Source: Pseudomonas sp. GV071
GTDB lineage: Bacteria; Pseudomonadota; Gammaproteobacteria; Pseudomonadales; Pseudomonadaceae
Assembly: GCF_003050835.1 (NCBI RefSeq)
Contig: NZ_QAOJ01000012.1
Span: 151,455-215,454 of the forward strand
Direction: 5' to 3'
DNA: 64,000 bases
Shown here one piece after another: positions 9,070 to 18,081 of this stretch. The notes beneath the pieces were generated by a model. The model saw only the letters and a list, made by a program, of their open reading frames with translations, made no database searches and had not been told where the DNA came from. The number at the start of each line of letters is the position of its first letter. Position 1 is the stretch's first letter. The position numbers were made by a program, and so were the translations under genes.

Positions 9070-9103
9070 AAAAAAAAAGGGCAGCTCAATCACGGAGCTG
9101 CCC
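9070..9103 (-). terminator. Rho-independent terminator, minus strand
   Basis: A 9-bp GC-rich stem with a seven-base loop is followed by nine consecutive U residues on the minus strand. On the plus strand the stem is followed by AGGGGCGG, so it works in one direction only. No protein gene on the minus strand ends here. Confidence 0.8.
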
Positions 9104-9148
9104 AGGGGCGGCCGGAAAATCGGGGAAGGTTCCGGCCTGGAGAGGCTG
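9070..9148 (-). ncRNA. Candidate small RNA, about 80 nt, with two hairpins and an intrinsic terminator
   Basis: Read on the minus strand, the segment downstream of the LexA-type box forms a perfect 8-bp hairpin (GGCCGGAA pairing with TTCCGGCC, 9137-9110) whose loop contains CCTTCCCC. It then forms a perfect 9-bp hairpin (GGGCAGCTC pairing with GAGCTGCCC, 9103-9079) followed directly by nine U residues. No start codon with a ribosome-binding site is present. The U-run is on the minus strand only, so this is not the terminator of the plus-strand chemoreceptor gene. The 5' end near 9148 is inferred from a CAGTAT -10-like hexamer at 9160-9155. Function unknown. Confidence 0.55.
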
Positions 9149-9157
9149 CAAACGATA

Positions 9158-9173
9158 CTGTACATAAACACAG
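9158..9173. promoter_or_regulatory. LexA (SOS) box
   Basis: CTGTACATAAACACAG keeps the invariant CTG-N10-CAG frame and matches 13 of 16 positions of the gammaproteobacterial consensus CTGTATATATATACAG. It overlaps the inferred -10 region of the minus-strand small-RNA candidate, where a bound repressor would block transcription. No other gene start is close enough on either strand. Confidence 0.6.
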
Positions 9174-9283
9174 TGCGGCAAGCAGATTTTCACCCGCCGC
9201 GATGTACTTGAGTCTCGTCAGGGTTTCGTCCTGACTCACACACCACCCGCTTAAACCCCACCAACTCCTTGATAGAACTGCAA

Positions 9284-9351
9284 AAAATGGCGCTGGCTAG
9301 CCATTTTGCGTGGAATTTGATCGCCTCCATTTCAGGCGCTGATGCCTGAAA
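9284..9351. promoter_or_regulatory. Two perfect 8-bp dyads upstream of the urt promoter
   Basis: AAAATGGC...GCCATTTT (9284-9307, 8-base spacer) and TTTCAGGC...GCCTGAAA (9330-9351, 6-base spacer) are each perfect 8-bp inverted repeats, 22 bases apart. A further CCTGAAA follows at about 9369. They could be operators or transcript hairpins. No regulator can be named from the sequence. Confidence 0.4.
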
Positions 9352-9425
9352 ATTCTGGGCTTTGTGTCCTGAAAGCGACAAAACAGAACATAAAAGCGCC
9401 CGCGCTATGAAAAATCGCCAAAAAA

Positions 9426-9442
9426 TGCACCAATACGGAGCA
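9426..9442 (+). promoter_or_regulatory. NtrC-type activator site upstream of urtA
   Basis: TGCACCAATACGGAGCA matches the NtrC dyad GCACC-N5-GGTGC with one mismatch (GGAGC). It lies about 80 bases upstream of the sigma54 promoter, the usual enhancer distance. It implies induction of urea uptake under nitrogen limitation. Confidence 0.65.
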
Positions 9443-9506
9443 AGCGTACGAACAGATAAAAACCTGAGAGGGCAGTCAACCGCAGCAGCACGCGGTTTGC
9501 GCGATT

Positions 9507-9522
9507 TGGCACGGATGCTGCC
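9507..9522 (+). promoter_or_regulatory. Sigma54 (RpoN) promoter of urtABCDE
   Basis: TGGCACGGATGCTGCC has the -24 GG and -12 GC with exactly ten bases between and a perfect TGGCAC element. The -12 element CTGC deviates from TTGC by one base. It lies 107 bases upstream of the urtA start codon. Confidence 0.7.
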
Positions 9523-9628
9523 ATTGCTTTGACGCGAGGGCAGGCTCGCACCATCACCTGCTCCGCCCCATAAGAACCAATCTGCCTTCCATCAGTGATG
9601 TGCACGGACCGCCCAGGAGCTTCCCCCG

Positions 9629-10897
9629 ATGAAACGCCGCCCGTTCCTCAAAGCTACCCTCGCCGCCAGTACCCTGCTGCTCAGCGGCCTGTTCCCGTAT
9701 ACCTTGCAAGCCGCCGAGACCATCAAGGTCGGCATTCTGCATTCGCTTTCCGGCACCATGGCCATCTCGGAAACCTCGCTCAAAGACATGGCGCTGATGA
9801 CCATCGACGAGATCAACGCCAAAGGTGGCGTGCTCGGCAAAAAGCTTGAGCCTGTGGTGGTCGACCCGGCATCCAACTGGCCGCTGTTCGCGGAAAAAGC
9901 CCGCCAGCTGCTGACCCAGGACAAAGTCGCCGTCACGTTCGGTTGCTGGACGTCCGTATCGCGTAAATCGGTGCTGCCGGTTTATGAAGAACTCAACGGC
10001 CTGCTGTTCTACCCCGTGCAGTACGAAGGCGAAGAAATGTCGCCGAACGTGTTCTACACCGGCGCAGCGCCAAACCAGCAAGCCATTCCAGCCGTTGAAT
10101 ACCTGATGAGCGAAGACGGCGGCGCCGCCAAGCGCTTCTTCCTGCTGGGTACCGACTACGTCTACCCGCGCACCACCAACAAGATCCTGCGCTCGTTCCT
10201 GCACAGCAAAGGCGTGGCCGACAAGGACATCGAAGAGGTCTACACCCCCTTCGGTCATAGCGACTATCAAACCATCGTGGCCAACATCAAGAAGTTCGCT
10301 GCCGGTGGCAAAACTGCAGTGATCTCCACCGTCAACGGCGACTCCAACGTGCCGTTCTACAAAGAGCTGGGCAACCAGGGCATCGAAGCCACCGAAACGC
10401 CAGTGGTGGCCTTCTCGGTCGGCGAAGAAGAACTGCGCGGCATCGACACCAAGCCGCTGGTGGGCCAACTGGCCGCCTGGAACTACTTCCAGTCGGTGGA
10501 TAACCCCACCAACAAGAAATTCGTCGACAGCTGGAAGGCCTACGCCAAAGCGAAAAACCTGCCCAACTACCAGACCGCAGTGACCAACGACCCGATGGAA
10601 GCCACCTATGTGGGCATCAACATGTGGGCCCAGGCCGTCAACAAAGCTGGCACCACCGATGTCGACAAAGTGCGCGAAGCCATGGCCGGCCAGGAATTCG
10701 TTTCGCCGGACGGCTACACCATGGTCATGGACAAAACCAACCACCACCTGCACAAGCCGGTGATGATCGGTGAAGTGCAGGACAACGGTCAGTTCAACGT
10801 GGTCTGGCAGACCGAAGGCCCGGTGCGTGCTCAACCGTGGAGCCCGTACATCCCGGGTAACGACAAGAAGCCGGATTACGCGGTCAAGTCGAACTAA
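9629..10897 (+). CDS. urtA: Urea ABC transporter, periplasmic substrate-binding protein
   Basis: This 422-residue protein captures urea in the periplasm and hands it to the UrtBC membrane channel. The N-terminus KRRPFLKATLAASTLLLSG is a twin-arginine type signal with cleavage probably after LQA, and the mature part starts AAETIKVGILHSLSGTMAIS, the classic opening of the type I Leu/Ile/Val/urea/amide binding fold. CWTSVSRKSVLPVYE is a UrtA/FmdD family hallmark. It is first in a five-gene operon behind a sigma54 promoter. Urea rather than another amide is inferred from the closer UrtABCDE match of the whole set. Confidence 0.95.
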   Translation: MKRRPFLKATLAASTLLLSGLFPYTLQAAETIKVGILHSLSGTMAISETSLKDMALMTIDEINAKGGVLGKKLEPVVVDPASNWPLFAEKARQLLTQDKVAVTFGCWTSVSRKSVLPVYEELNGLLFYPVQYEGEEMSPNVFYTGAAPNQQAIPAVEYLMSEDGGAAKRFFLLGTDYVYPRTTNKILRSFLHSKGVADKDIEEVYTPFGHSDYQTIVANIKKFAAGGKTAVISTVNGDSNVPFYKELGNQGIEATETPVVAFSVGEEELRGIDTKPLVGQLAAWNYFQSVDNPTNKKFVDSWKAYAKAKNLPNYQTAVTNDPMEATYVGINMWAQAVNKAGTTDVDKVREAMAGQEFVSPDGYTMVMDKTNHHLHKPVMIGEVQDNGQFNVVWQTEGPVRAQPWSPYIPGNDKKPDYAVKSN

Positions 10898-11010
10898 GGC
10901 AATTGCAACACTGGCCGGGGGCCATTCGCCTCTGGTCAGGACAGACGGGTCCCACAACAGCGGATCCGCATTGCCTCCCCCCGTCCGGCACGACCTTCAA
11001 GGACGCTTCC

Positions 11011-12594
11011 ATGCTTACTGCCCTGCTCCGCCTATTCCCTCTTTTGCCTCTGCTGCTGACCCTCCTGGCGCCCATTGCCCAGGCCGGCGACGCGGCCGAT
11101 TTTGTTGCCGCCAACCCCGCCAAGCAGGCCACCCTGCTGGAGAGCTGGTCGGCGCACCCCGATGCCAAACGCCTGCCACTGATCGAGGCCCTGCAAAAAG
11201 GCCAACTGGCCAGCGACAGCAACAAGGCTCCGTTCATTCAAACCGACAGTGGCTGGCAAGCCGCCGAAGGCGGCGATGCGCAACCGGCCTCAACGCCGAA
11301 AAAATTGCCATTGAACAACCGTCTGCGCGGCCTGATCGGCACTGCCCAGGCCAGCCACCAATTGCTGGATAAAGACTCTGCTGTACGCCTGGCCGCTGCC
11401 CAGCAATTGCAGAAGAGCGCCAAACCGGCGCAGCTCGAACTGCTCAACGCCAGGGTCGCCAGCGAAGACGACGCCGCCGTGCGCGACGCCCTGTCCCTGG
11501 CCCTGGCCAACCTGCAACTGATCGACCCCGACCCGGCAATCCGCCTGGCTGCCGTGCGCCTGCTCGGGGAAACCGGCGAGCCGCAAGCGCGCACCCGCCT
11601 GGAAACCCTGCTCGACCCGGCGGTGGAAACCGATGCCGCGGTGCGCACCGCCGCCGAAACCAGCCTGGCGCAAGTCAAACGCCGGCTGCTGTTCGGCGAA
11701 CTGCTGGGCCAGGCTTTCAGCGGTTTGTCCCTGGGCTCGATCCTGCTGCTGGCGGCCCTCGGCCTGGCGATCACCTTTGGCTTGCTCGGGGTGATCAATA
11801 TGGCCCACGGCGAAATGCTCATGCTCGGCGCCTACTCCACCTACATGGTGCAGATCCTGTTCCAGCGCTTTGCCCCCGACGCCCTGGCGCTCTACCCGTT
11901 GGTGGCGCTGCCGGTGGCGTTCTTCGTTACGGCGGCGATTGGCATGGCCCTGGAACGCACGGTGATTCGCCACCTCTACGGTCGCCCCCTGGAAACCCTG
12001 CTGGCTACCTGGGGCATCAGCCTGATCCTGATTCAACTGGTGCGCGTGCTGTTCGGCGCGCAGAACGTCGAAGTGGCCAACCCGGCGTGGCTGTCCGGCG
12101 GCGTGCAAGTGCTGCCCAACCTGGTGCTGCCGTACAGCCGCATGGTGATCATCGGTTTTGCCCTGTTTGTGGTGGTGCTCACCTGGCTGCTGCTGAACAA
12201 AACCCGCCTGGGCCTGAACGTGCGCGCGGTCACCCAGAACCGCAACATGGCAGCCTGCTGCGGCGTGCCCACCGGCCGCGTGGACATGCTCGCCTTCGGC
12301 CTCGGCTCAGGCATCGCCGGCCTTGGCGGCGTGGCCCTGAGCCAGATCGGCAACGTGGGCCCGGACCTCGGCCAGAGCTACATCATCGACTCGTTCCTGG
12401 TGGTGGTGCTCGGCGGTGTCGGCCAGTTGGCCGGCAGCGTGATGGCGGCCTTCGGCCTGGGCATCGCCAACAAGATTCTGGAACCACAGATCGGCGCCGT
12501 TCTGGGCAAGATCCTTATCCTCGCGTTGATCATTCTGTTCATTCAGAAACGTCCGCAGGGCCTCTTTGCACTTAAAGGTCGGGTGATCGATTGA
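11011..12594 (+). CDS. urtB: Urea ABC transporter permease UrtB with periplasmic extension
   Basis: This is a 527-residue permease subunit of the urea importer. It begins with a signal-peptide-like segment (residues 1-27, ending IAQA), then about 200 mostly polar, alanine-rich residues with HEAT-like repeats (VRLAAAQQLQK, IRLAAVRLLGETGE). The LivH-type membrane domain follows from about residue 230, with INMAHGEMLMLGAYS and the coupling-helix region GLNVRAVTQNRNMA. The extension occurs in other UrtB proteins but is absent from the paralogue at 50531. The ATG at 11011 follows AAGGACG. The gap after urtA is 113 bases. Confidence 0.94.
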   Translation: MLTALLRLFPLLPLLLTLLAPIAQAGDAADFVAANPAKQATLLESWSAHPDAKRLPLIEALQKGQLASDSNKAPFIQTDSGWQAAEGGDAQPASTPKKLPLNNRLRGLIGTAQASHQLLDKDSAVRLAAAQQLQKSAKPAQLELLNARVASEDDAAVRDALSLALANLQLIDPDPAIRLAAVRLLGETGEPQARTRLETLLDPAVETDAAVRTAAETSLAQVKRRLLFGELLGQAFSGLSLGSILLLAALGLAITFGLLGVINMAHGEMLMLGAYSTYMVQILFQRFAPDALALYPLVALPVAFFVTAAIGMALERTVIRHLYGRPLETLLATWGISLILIQLVRVLFGAQNVEVANPAWLSGGVQVLPNLVLPYSRMVIIGFALFVVVLTWLLLNKTRLGLNVRAVTQNRNMAACCGVPTGRVDMLAFGLGSGIAGLGGVALSQIGNVGPDLGQSYIIDSFLVVVLGGVGQLAGSVMAAFGLGIANKILEPQIGAVLGKILILALIILFIQKRPQGLFALKGRVID

Positions 12595-13669
12595 ACCAGC
12601 CAATCAGCCTTACGCTGGCGCAGAAAGCCGGCCCCAAACTGACCCTCGGCGTTGGCGCCGTGGTGCTCGCCATCCTGATCATTCTGCCGCTGCTGCACCT
12701 GCTGCCGGCCGACAACTCGCTGCAAGTCTCGGCCTACACCCTGACCCTGGTGGGCAAGATTCTCTGCTACGCCATCGTCGCCCTGGCGCTGGACCTGGTC
12801 TGGGGCTACGCCGGTTTGCTGTCCCTCGGTCACGGCCTGTTCTTCGCCCTCGGCGGTTATGCCATGGGCATGTACCTGATGCGCGAAAGCGCCGGTGATG
12901 GCCTGCCGGCGTTCATGGTGTTTCTGTCCTGGACCGAGCTGCCCTGGTACTGGGCCGGTACCCAGCACTTCCTCTGGGCCCTGTGCCTGGTGGTGCTGGC
13001 GCCGGGGTTGCTGGCGCTGGTGTTCGGTTTCTTCGCCTTCCGGTCGCGGATCAAGGGCGTGTATTTCTCGATCATGACCCAGGCCCTGACCTTCGCCGGC
13101 ATGCTGCTGTTTTTCCGCAACGAAACCGGCTTTGGCGGCAACAACGGTTTTACCAACTTCCGCACCATTCTCGGCTTCGACATCACCGCGCAAGGCACCC
13201 GCACGGCGCTGTTCCTGGCCATCGTCGCGCTGCTGACCTTCAGCCTTCTGCTCGGCTGGCGCCTGGCGAAAAGCAAGTTCGGCCGGGTGCTGACGGCGCT
13301 GCGTGATGCGGAGAACCGCCTGATGTTCTGCGGTTACGACCCACGTGGCTACAAGCTGTTTATCTGGGTGCTGAGCGCCGTGTTGTGCGGCCTGGCCGGG
13401 GCGCTGTATGTGCCGCTGGTGGGCATCATCAACCCCAGCGAAATGTCGCCGACCAACTCCATCGAAGCGGCGGTGTGGGTCGCCCTCGGCGGGCGCGGCA
13501 GTCTCATTGGCCCGATCCTCGGCGCCGGCATCGTCAACGGCATGAAGAGCTGGTTTACCGTGGCCTTCCCCGAGTACTGGCTGTTCGCCCTGGGGGCCTT
13601 GTTTATCGTGGTGACGCTGTATCTGCCCAAGGGCGTGATCGGCCTGCTGCGCAAGAAGGGGGAACAATA

Positions 13670-13670
<1 letters not shown>
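12591..13670 (+). CDS. urtC: Urea ABC transporter permease UrtC
   Basis: This 359-residue LivM-type permease pairs with UrtB. It has about ten membrane helices, the conserved WGYAGLLSLGHGLFFALGGY motif, and SKFGRVLTALRDAENRLMF as the cytoplasmic loop that contacts the ATPases. The start is a TTG whose last two bases overlap the urtB stop (TTGA), so translation is coupled and no separate ribosome-binding site is expected. The stop overlaps the urtD start by one base. Confidence 0.95.
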
Positions 13671-14530
<860 letters not shown>

Positions 14531-14538
14531 GGGCAAAA

Positions 14539-14641
14539 CCCTCTCCCTAGCCCTCTCCCACTTCGTGGGCAGAGGGGACTGATCGCGGTTTGCTTTGCTC
14601 CCCTCTGCCCGCTTGCGGGAGAGGGGCCGGGGGAGAGGGTT
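14539..14641. repeat. Intergenic palindromic element (CCCTCTCCC/GGGAGAGGG family), between urtD and urtE
   Basis: Outer arms ACCCTCTCCC and GGGAGAGGGT enclose two shorter hairpins, including GCCCGCTTGCGGGAG. The same family occurs at 16382, 21095, 48476 and 51495. In the transcript it would fold into strong hairpins between two genes of the operon. Confidence 0.8.
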
Positions 14642-14683
14642 TCAGGCTCTTCGCACAGCACGAAAAGAACAAAGGACACACCC

Positions 14684-15382
14684 ATGCTACAAGTCGAAAA
14701 GCTTCATCAATTCTATGGCGGCAGCCACATCCTGCGGGGCCTGTCGTTCGAGGCCAAGGTCGGCGAAGTCACCTGCCTGCTGGGCCGCAACGGCGTGGGC
14801 AAAACCACCTTGCTGAAATGCCTGATGGGCCTGATTCCTTCCAAGGAAGGCGCCGTGCAGTGGGAAGGCAAAGCCATCACCGGCTTCAAGCCACACCAGC
14901 GCGTGCACGCGGGCATCGCCTACGTGCCGCAGGGCCGCGAGATCTTCGGCCGGCTGACCGTGGAAGAGAACCTGCTGATGGGCCTGTCGCGCTTCCCCGG
15001 TTCGCAAGCCAAGGAAGTGCCGGCGTTTATTTACGAGCTATTCCCGGTGCTCAAGGAAATGAAACAGCGCCGTGGTGGCGACCTTTCCGGCGGCCAGCAA
15101 CAACAGTTGGCCATCGGCCGCGCGCTGGCGAGCAAACCGCGCCTGCTGATTCTCGACGAACCCACCGAAGGCATTCAGCCCTCGGTGATCAAAGAGATCG
15201 GCGTGGTGATCAAAAAACTCGCCGCCCGTGGCGATATGGCGATTCTGCTGGTGGAGCAGTTTTACGACTTCGCCGCCGAACTGGCCGACCAGTACCTGGT
15301 GATGTCGCGCGGCGAGATCGTCCAGCAAGGCCGTGGCGAAACCATGGAAGCCGACGGCGTTCGCGGGTTGGTGGCGATTTAA
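14684..15382 (+). CDS. urtE: Urea ABC transporter ATP-binding protein UrtE
   Basis: This 232-residue LivF-type ATPase is the second nucleotide-binding subunit of the importer. It shows Walker A GRNGVGKTT, the signature DLSGGQQQQLAIGRAL, Walker B LLILDEPTEGI and the His-loop segment. The sequence IAYVPQGREIFGRLTVEENL is typical of the LivF/UrtE group. It is the last gene of the operon and is separated from urtD by 153 bases that hold a palindromic repeat, so its expression could be tuned independently. Confidence 0.95.
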   Translation: MLQVEKLHQFYGGSHILRGLSFEAKVGEVTCLLGRNGVGKTTLLKCLMGLIPSKEGAVQWEGKAITGFKPHQRVHAGIAYVPQGREIFGRLTVEENLLMGLSRFPGSQAKEVPAFIYELFPVLKEMKQRRGGDLSGGQQQQLAIGRALASKPRLLILDEPTEGIQPSVIKEIGVVIKKLAARGDMAILLVEQFYDFAAELADQYLVMSRGEIVQQGRGETMEADGVRGLVAI

Positions 15383-15399
15383 ACGCCAACACAACATCT

Positions 15400-15474
15400 T
15401 GTGGGATGGGCTTTAGCCGCGATGCCTTTGATCTTTAAAAGCATCGCGGCTAAAGCCCCCTCCCACAAAGATCA
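15400..15474. repeat. REP doublet after urtE
   Basis: Facing copies GGGCTTTAGCCGCGATG and CATCGCGGCTAAAGCCC with GTGGGA/TCCCAC ends form a perfect cruciform about 75 bases long. It lies between two convergent genes (urtE and the aldolase) and may serve as a transcript barrier in both directions. Confidence 0.9.
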
Positions 15475-15481
15475 AAAGCCG

Positions 15482-16273
15482 TTACGAGGCGAACTCTGCC
15501 TCCGTCTTCGCCAGCTGCCGCTTAACGCTATCCAGATGCAACCGCGCGCTCTCGGCATTGCCGATCAACATCTGTTTGCCCGCCGCCTCGGCAATCTCGT
15601 GGGGCACCGCCTTCAACGCGCGGCCACTGGCCATGGCTTTGAGCTGCACCTCGGCCGCCCGCTCCAGGTAGTAGAGGTCATCCCAGGCCTCGGCAATGCT
15701 CGGCCCCAGCACCAGCGGGCCATGGTTTTTCAGCATCACCACATCGGCGTCCCCTGCCGCGCGGGCGATGCGTTCGCCTTCGGCATTGTCCAGCGCCAGG
15801 CCGTTGTAGTGCTCGTCCACTGCCAGGCGCCCGTAGAACTTCAGCGACGTCTGCCCGGCCCACACAAAGGGCTCGCCTTCGAGCATGCACAGTGCGGTGG
15901 CGTTAGGCATATGGGTATGGAAGGCCGCCGTGGCACGCGGGTTGAGGCGGTGCAGCTGGGCGTGGATAAAAAACGCCGTGGCTTCGGGTTTGCCCTCGCC
16001 CAGCACCACGCGGCCATTGAAGTCGCAGATCAACAGGGACGAGGCCGTGACTTCGGCGAACGCCAGGCCATAGGGGTTGACCAGAAACAGCTCGGGGTGC
16101 CCCGGCAGTACCACCGAAAAGTGGTTGCAGATGCCCTCGCCCATGCCCAGGCGGGCGGCCATGCGAAAGCAGGCGGCGAGGTCGACGCGGGCTTCGCGGA
16201 TGGCCGGTGTGTTGAGGTCAGCGGCCAATACCTCGGCGGCAGGGGCACGGTTGAGTTCGAAAGCGTGGGCCAT
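15482..16273 (-). CDS. Class II aldolase/adducin-family protein
   Basis: This 263-residue protein belongs to the zinc-dependent class II aldolase/adducin fold. Metal ligands and the phosphate-binding loop can be seen as GICNHFSVVLPGH, the HTHMPN pair, and LKNHGPLVLGPS. Family members include fuculose-phosphate aldolase, ribulose-phosphate epimerase and decarboxylases of ketone acids; the substrate here is not clear. It is monocistronic and divergent from a class III aminotransferase across a 337-base gap that contains a palindromic repeat. Confidence 0.9.
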   Translation of the reverse strand: MAHAFELNRAPAAEVLAADLNTPAIREARVDLAACFRMAARLGMGEGICNHFSVVLPGHPELFLVNPYGLAFAEVTASSLLICDFNGRVVLGEGKPEATAFFIHAQLHRLNPRATAAFHTHMPNATALCMLEGEPFVWAGQTSLKFYGRLAVDEHYNGLALDNAEGERIARAAGDADVVMLKNHGPLVLGPSIAEAWDDLYYLERAAEVQLKAMASGRALKAVPHEIAEAAGKQMLIGNAESARLHLDSVKRQLAKTEAEFAS

Positions 16274-16610
16274 GGGGAGGACTCCTTAACGGGCGATGGG
16301 GTAAGCCTAGCGGCGTGATGGCGAATGAGTAGGGGCAGATGCATGGGGTGCGTGGGCCAGATGGATCGGCGGTAGATTCGGCCCTCACCCCTAGCCCCTC
16401 TCCCGCAAGCGGGAGAGGGGAACTTGACCGCGTACGTGGCCATATCACCGTTTGCCTCCCTCTCCCGCTTTGCGGGAGAGGGGCCGGGGGTGAGGGCCGC
16501 TGCAAACACAAATCCCCTGACCCACCCATTCCCCCCATCTGGCCCTACGACCCCGGTGACGTTTATTCCTAAGGTGGCCCCATTCCAATGCCCACCTCTT
16601 GAGGTCCGCC
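16274..16610. other. 337-base divergent intergenic region
   Basis: It lies between the divergent class II aldolase and class III aminotransferase genes. Most of it (16382-16497) is a palindromic repeat. The remainder contains GAGGT just upstream of the aminotransferase start and no further recognisable signals. Confidence 0.6.
16382..16497. repeat. Intergenic palindromic element (CCCTCTCCC/GGGAGAGGG family)
   Basis: Outer arms GCCCTCACCCCTAG and GGGGGTGAGGGC enclose two hairpins, CTCTCCCGCAAGCGGGAGAG and CTCTCCCGCTTTGCGGGAGAG-like. This is the clearest full-length copy of the family in the window, with a spacer of about 40 bases between the hairpins. Confidence 0.85.
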
Positions 16611-17930
16611 ATGAGCAGCGAAATCACCAACGAATACGTCCACGCCCTCGACCGCCAATTCGTGTTCCATTCCTGGTCGGTCCAGAGCGCCCTCAACCCA
16701 CTGGTGATCGCCGGTGGCGAAGGCTGCACGCTGTGGGACTACGCCGGCACCCAGTACCTGGATTTCAGCAGCCAGTTGGTCAACACCAACATCGGCCACC
16801 AGCACCCGAAAGTGATCGCCGCCATTCAGCAACAGGCCGGCTCGCTGGTCACCGTGGCCCCCGCCACCGCCAACCTGATGCGCGGTGAAGCAGCCAAGCG
16901 CATCCTCAGCCATGCGCCGAGCAATTTCAGCAAGGTGTTCTTCACCAACGCTGGCGCCGATGCCAACGAAAACGCCATGCGCATGGCCCGCCAATTCACC
17001 GGCCGCGACAAGATTCTCTCGGCCTACCGCTCCTACCACGGCAGCACCGGCTCGGCGATCGCCGCCACTGGCGACCTGCGCCGCGTTCCCAACGAATTCG
17101 CCCGTGGCCATGTGCACTTCTTCAATCCCTATCTGTACCGCAGCGAGTTTTATGCGACTACCGAACAGGAAGAATGCGAGCGCGCCCTGCAGCACTTGCG
17201 CCGTGTCATTGAATGCCAGGGCGCCAACTCCATCGCCGCGATTCTGATGGAAAGCGTACCCGGCACCGCCGGCATTCTGGTGCCGCCAAAAGGCTATATG
17301 GAGGGCGTGCGCGCCCTGGCCACCGAGTTCGGCATGCTGCTGATTCTGGACGAAGTGATGGCCGGCTTCGGCCGCACCGGCGCCTGGCTGGCGATGGATA
17401 ATTTCGACGTAGTGCCGGACCTGATCTGCTTCGCCAAAGGCGTCAACTCAGGCTACGTGCCGGCCGGTGGCGTGATGATTTCCCAGCCGATTGCCGAGTT
17501 CTACGAGAACCGCTTTTTCCCCGGTGGCCTGACCTACTCCGGTCACCCGCTGGCGATGGCCGCCATCGTCGCCACCCTGGATGTGATGGCAGAAGAGGGC
17601 ATCGTCGACAACGCCCGGATGATCGGCCAGGACCACCTCGGCCCAGGCCTCAAGGCGCTGGCGGCCAAGCATGCGTTGATTGGTGAGGCGCGTGGTATTG
17701 GTTTGTTCTGGGCGTTGGAAATGGTCAGCGACCGGGTCAAGAAAACCCCGTTGGCGGCGCCGGTGATGGCGCAGATGAAAGCCGCCTTCCAGGCCCGTGG
17801 GCTGCTCACATTCATCGTCGAAAACCGCATTCATGTGGTGCCGCCGTGCATCGTCAACCCAGCGCAAGTGGCCCAAGCGCTGGCGATTTTTGATGAGGTA
17901 ATTGGCGAGTTTTCGCGTAGGTTGGGTTGA
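16611..17930 (+). CDS. Class III (PLP-dependent) aminotransferase
   Basis: This 439-residue enzyme is of the omega/4-aminobutyrate aminotransferase type. LLILDEVMAGFGRTG carries the Asp that contacts the pyridoxal ring, and LICFAKGVNSGYVPAGGV contains the Schiff-base Lys. YRSYHGSTGSAIAATGD is also typical. It moves an amino group between an amine or amino acid and a keto acid; the substrate is not evident. The ATG at 16611 has GAGGT eight bases upstream and is preferred to a TTG at 16599. The last codons (AGG TTG GGT TGA) lie inside a dispersed repeat, so the C-terminus is repeat-derived. Confidence 0.92.
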   Translation: MSSEITNEYVHALDRQFVFHSWSVQSALNPLVIAGGEGCTLWDYAGTQYLDFSSQLVNTNIGHQHPKVIAAIQQQAGSLVTVAPATANLMRGEAAKRILSHAPSNFSKVFFTNAGADANENAMRMARQFTGRDKILSAYRSYHGSTGSAIAATGDLRRVPNEFARGHVHFFNPYLYRSEFYATTEQEECERALQHLRRVIECQGANSIAAILMESVPGTAGILVPPKGYMEGVRALATEFGMLLILDEVMAGFGRTGAWLAMDNFDVVPDLICFAKGVNSGYVPAGGVMISQPIAEFYENRFFPGGLTYSGHPLAMAAIVATLDVMAEEGIVDNARMIGQDHLGPGLKALAAKHALIGEARGIGLFWALEMVSDRVKKTPLAAPVMAQMKAAFQARGLLTFIVENRIHVVPPCIVNPAQVAQALAIFDEVIGEFSRRLG

Positions 17931-18080
17931 GCAAAGCGAAGCCCAACGATACGAATAAGGCAGCCCGCTTGCGCAACCAAACAGGACGACCGGGGGCGTG
18001 CAGGCGTCCTGTTGAAAGCGGTGTAATGGCGAATTCTTGCGTATCGTTGGGCTTCGCCTTTGGCTCAACCCAACCTACGC
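17917..18080. repeat. Inverted pair of the GTAGGTTGGGTTGAG repeat
   Basis: The arm GTAGGTTGGGTTGAGCAAAG...CCCAACGATACG is answered by CGTATCGTTGGGC...CTCAACCCAACCTACGC about 90 bases later. The two arms end the convergent aminotransferase and ferredoxin reductase genes. The same family is seen at 26880, 46088 and 47666. Confidence 0.85.
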
Positions 18081-18081
18081 T

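Larger units (their letters stand above)
9049..9628. other. 580-base intergenic region between the chemoreceptor and urtA
   Basis: This gap has no convincing protein gene but is dense in signals. From left to right it holds a minus-strand small-RNA candidate with its own terminator, a LexA-type box, a short dyad near 9216-9235, two 8-bp-stem dyads (9284-9307 and 9330-9351), an NtrC-type site and a sigma54 promoter for urtA. Base composition around 9280-9440 is noticeably more AT-rich than the surrounding genes. Confidence 0.8.

Noticed and set aside
9190..9381. 63-codon minus-strand frame in the chemoreceptor-urtA gap
   Set aside because: No ribosome-binding site is present at either possible start, the sequence has no family resemblance, and the stretch overlaps the dyads. 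It ends before the LexA-type box and is not needed to explain the terminator.
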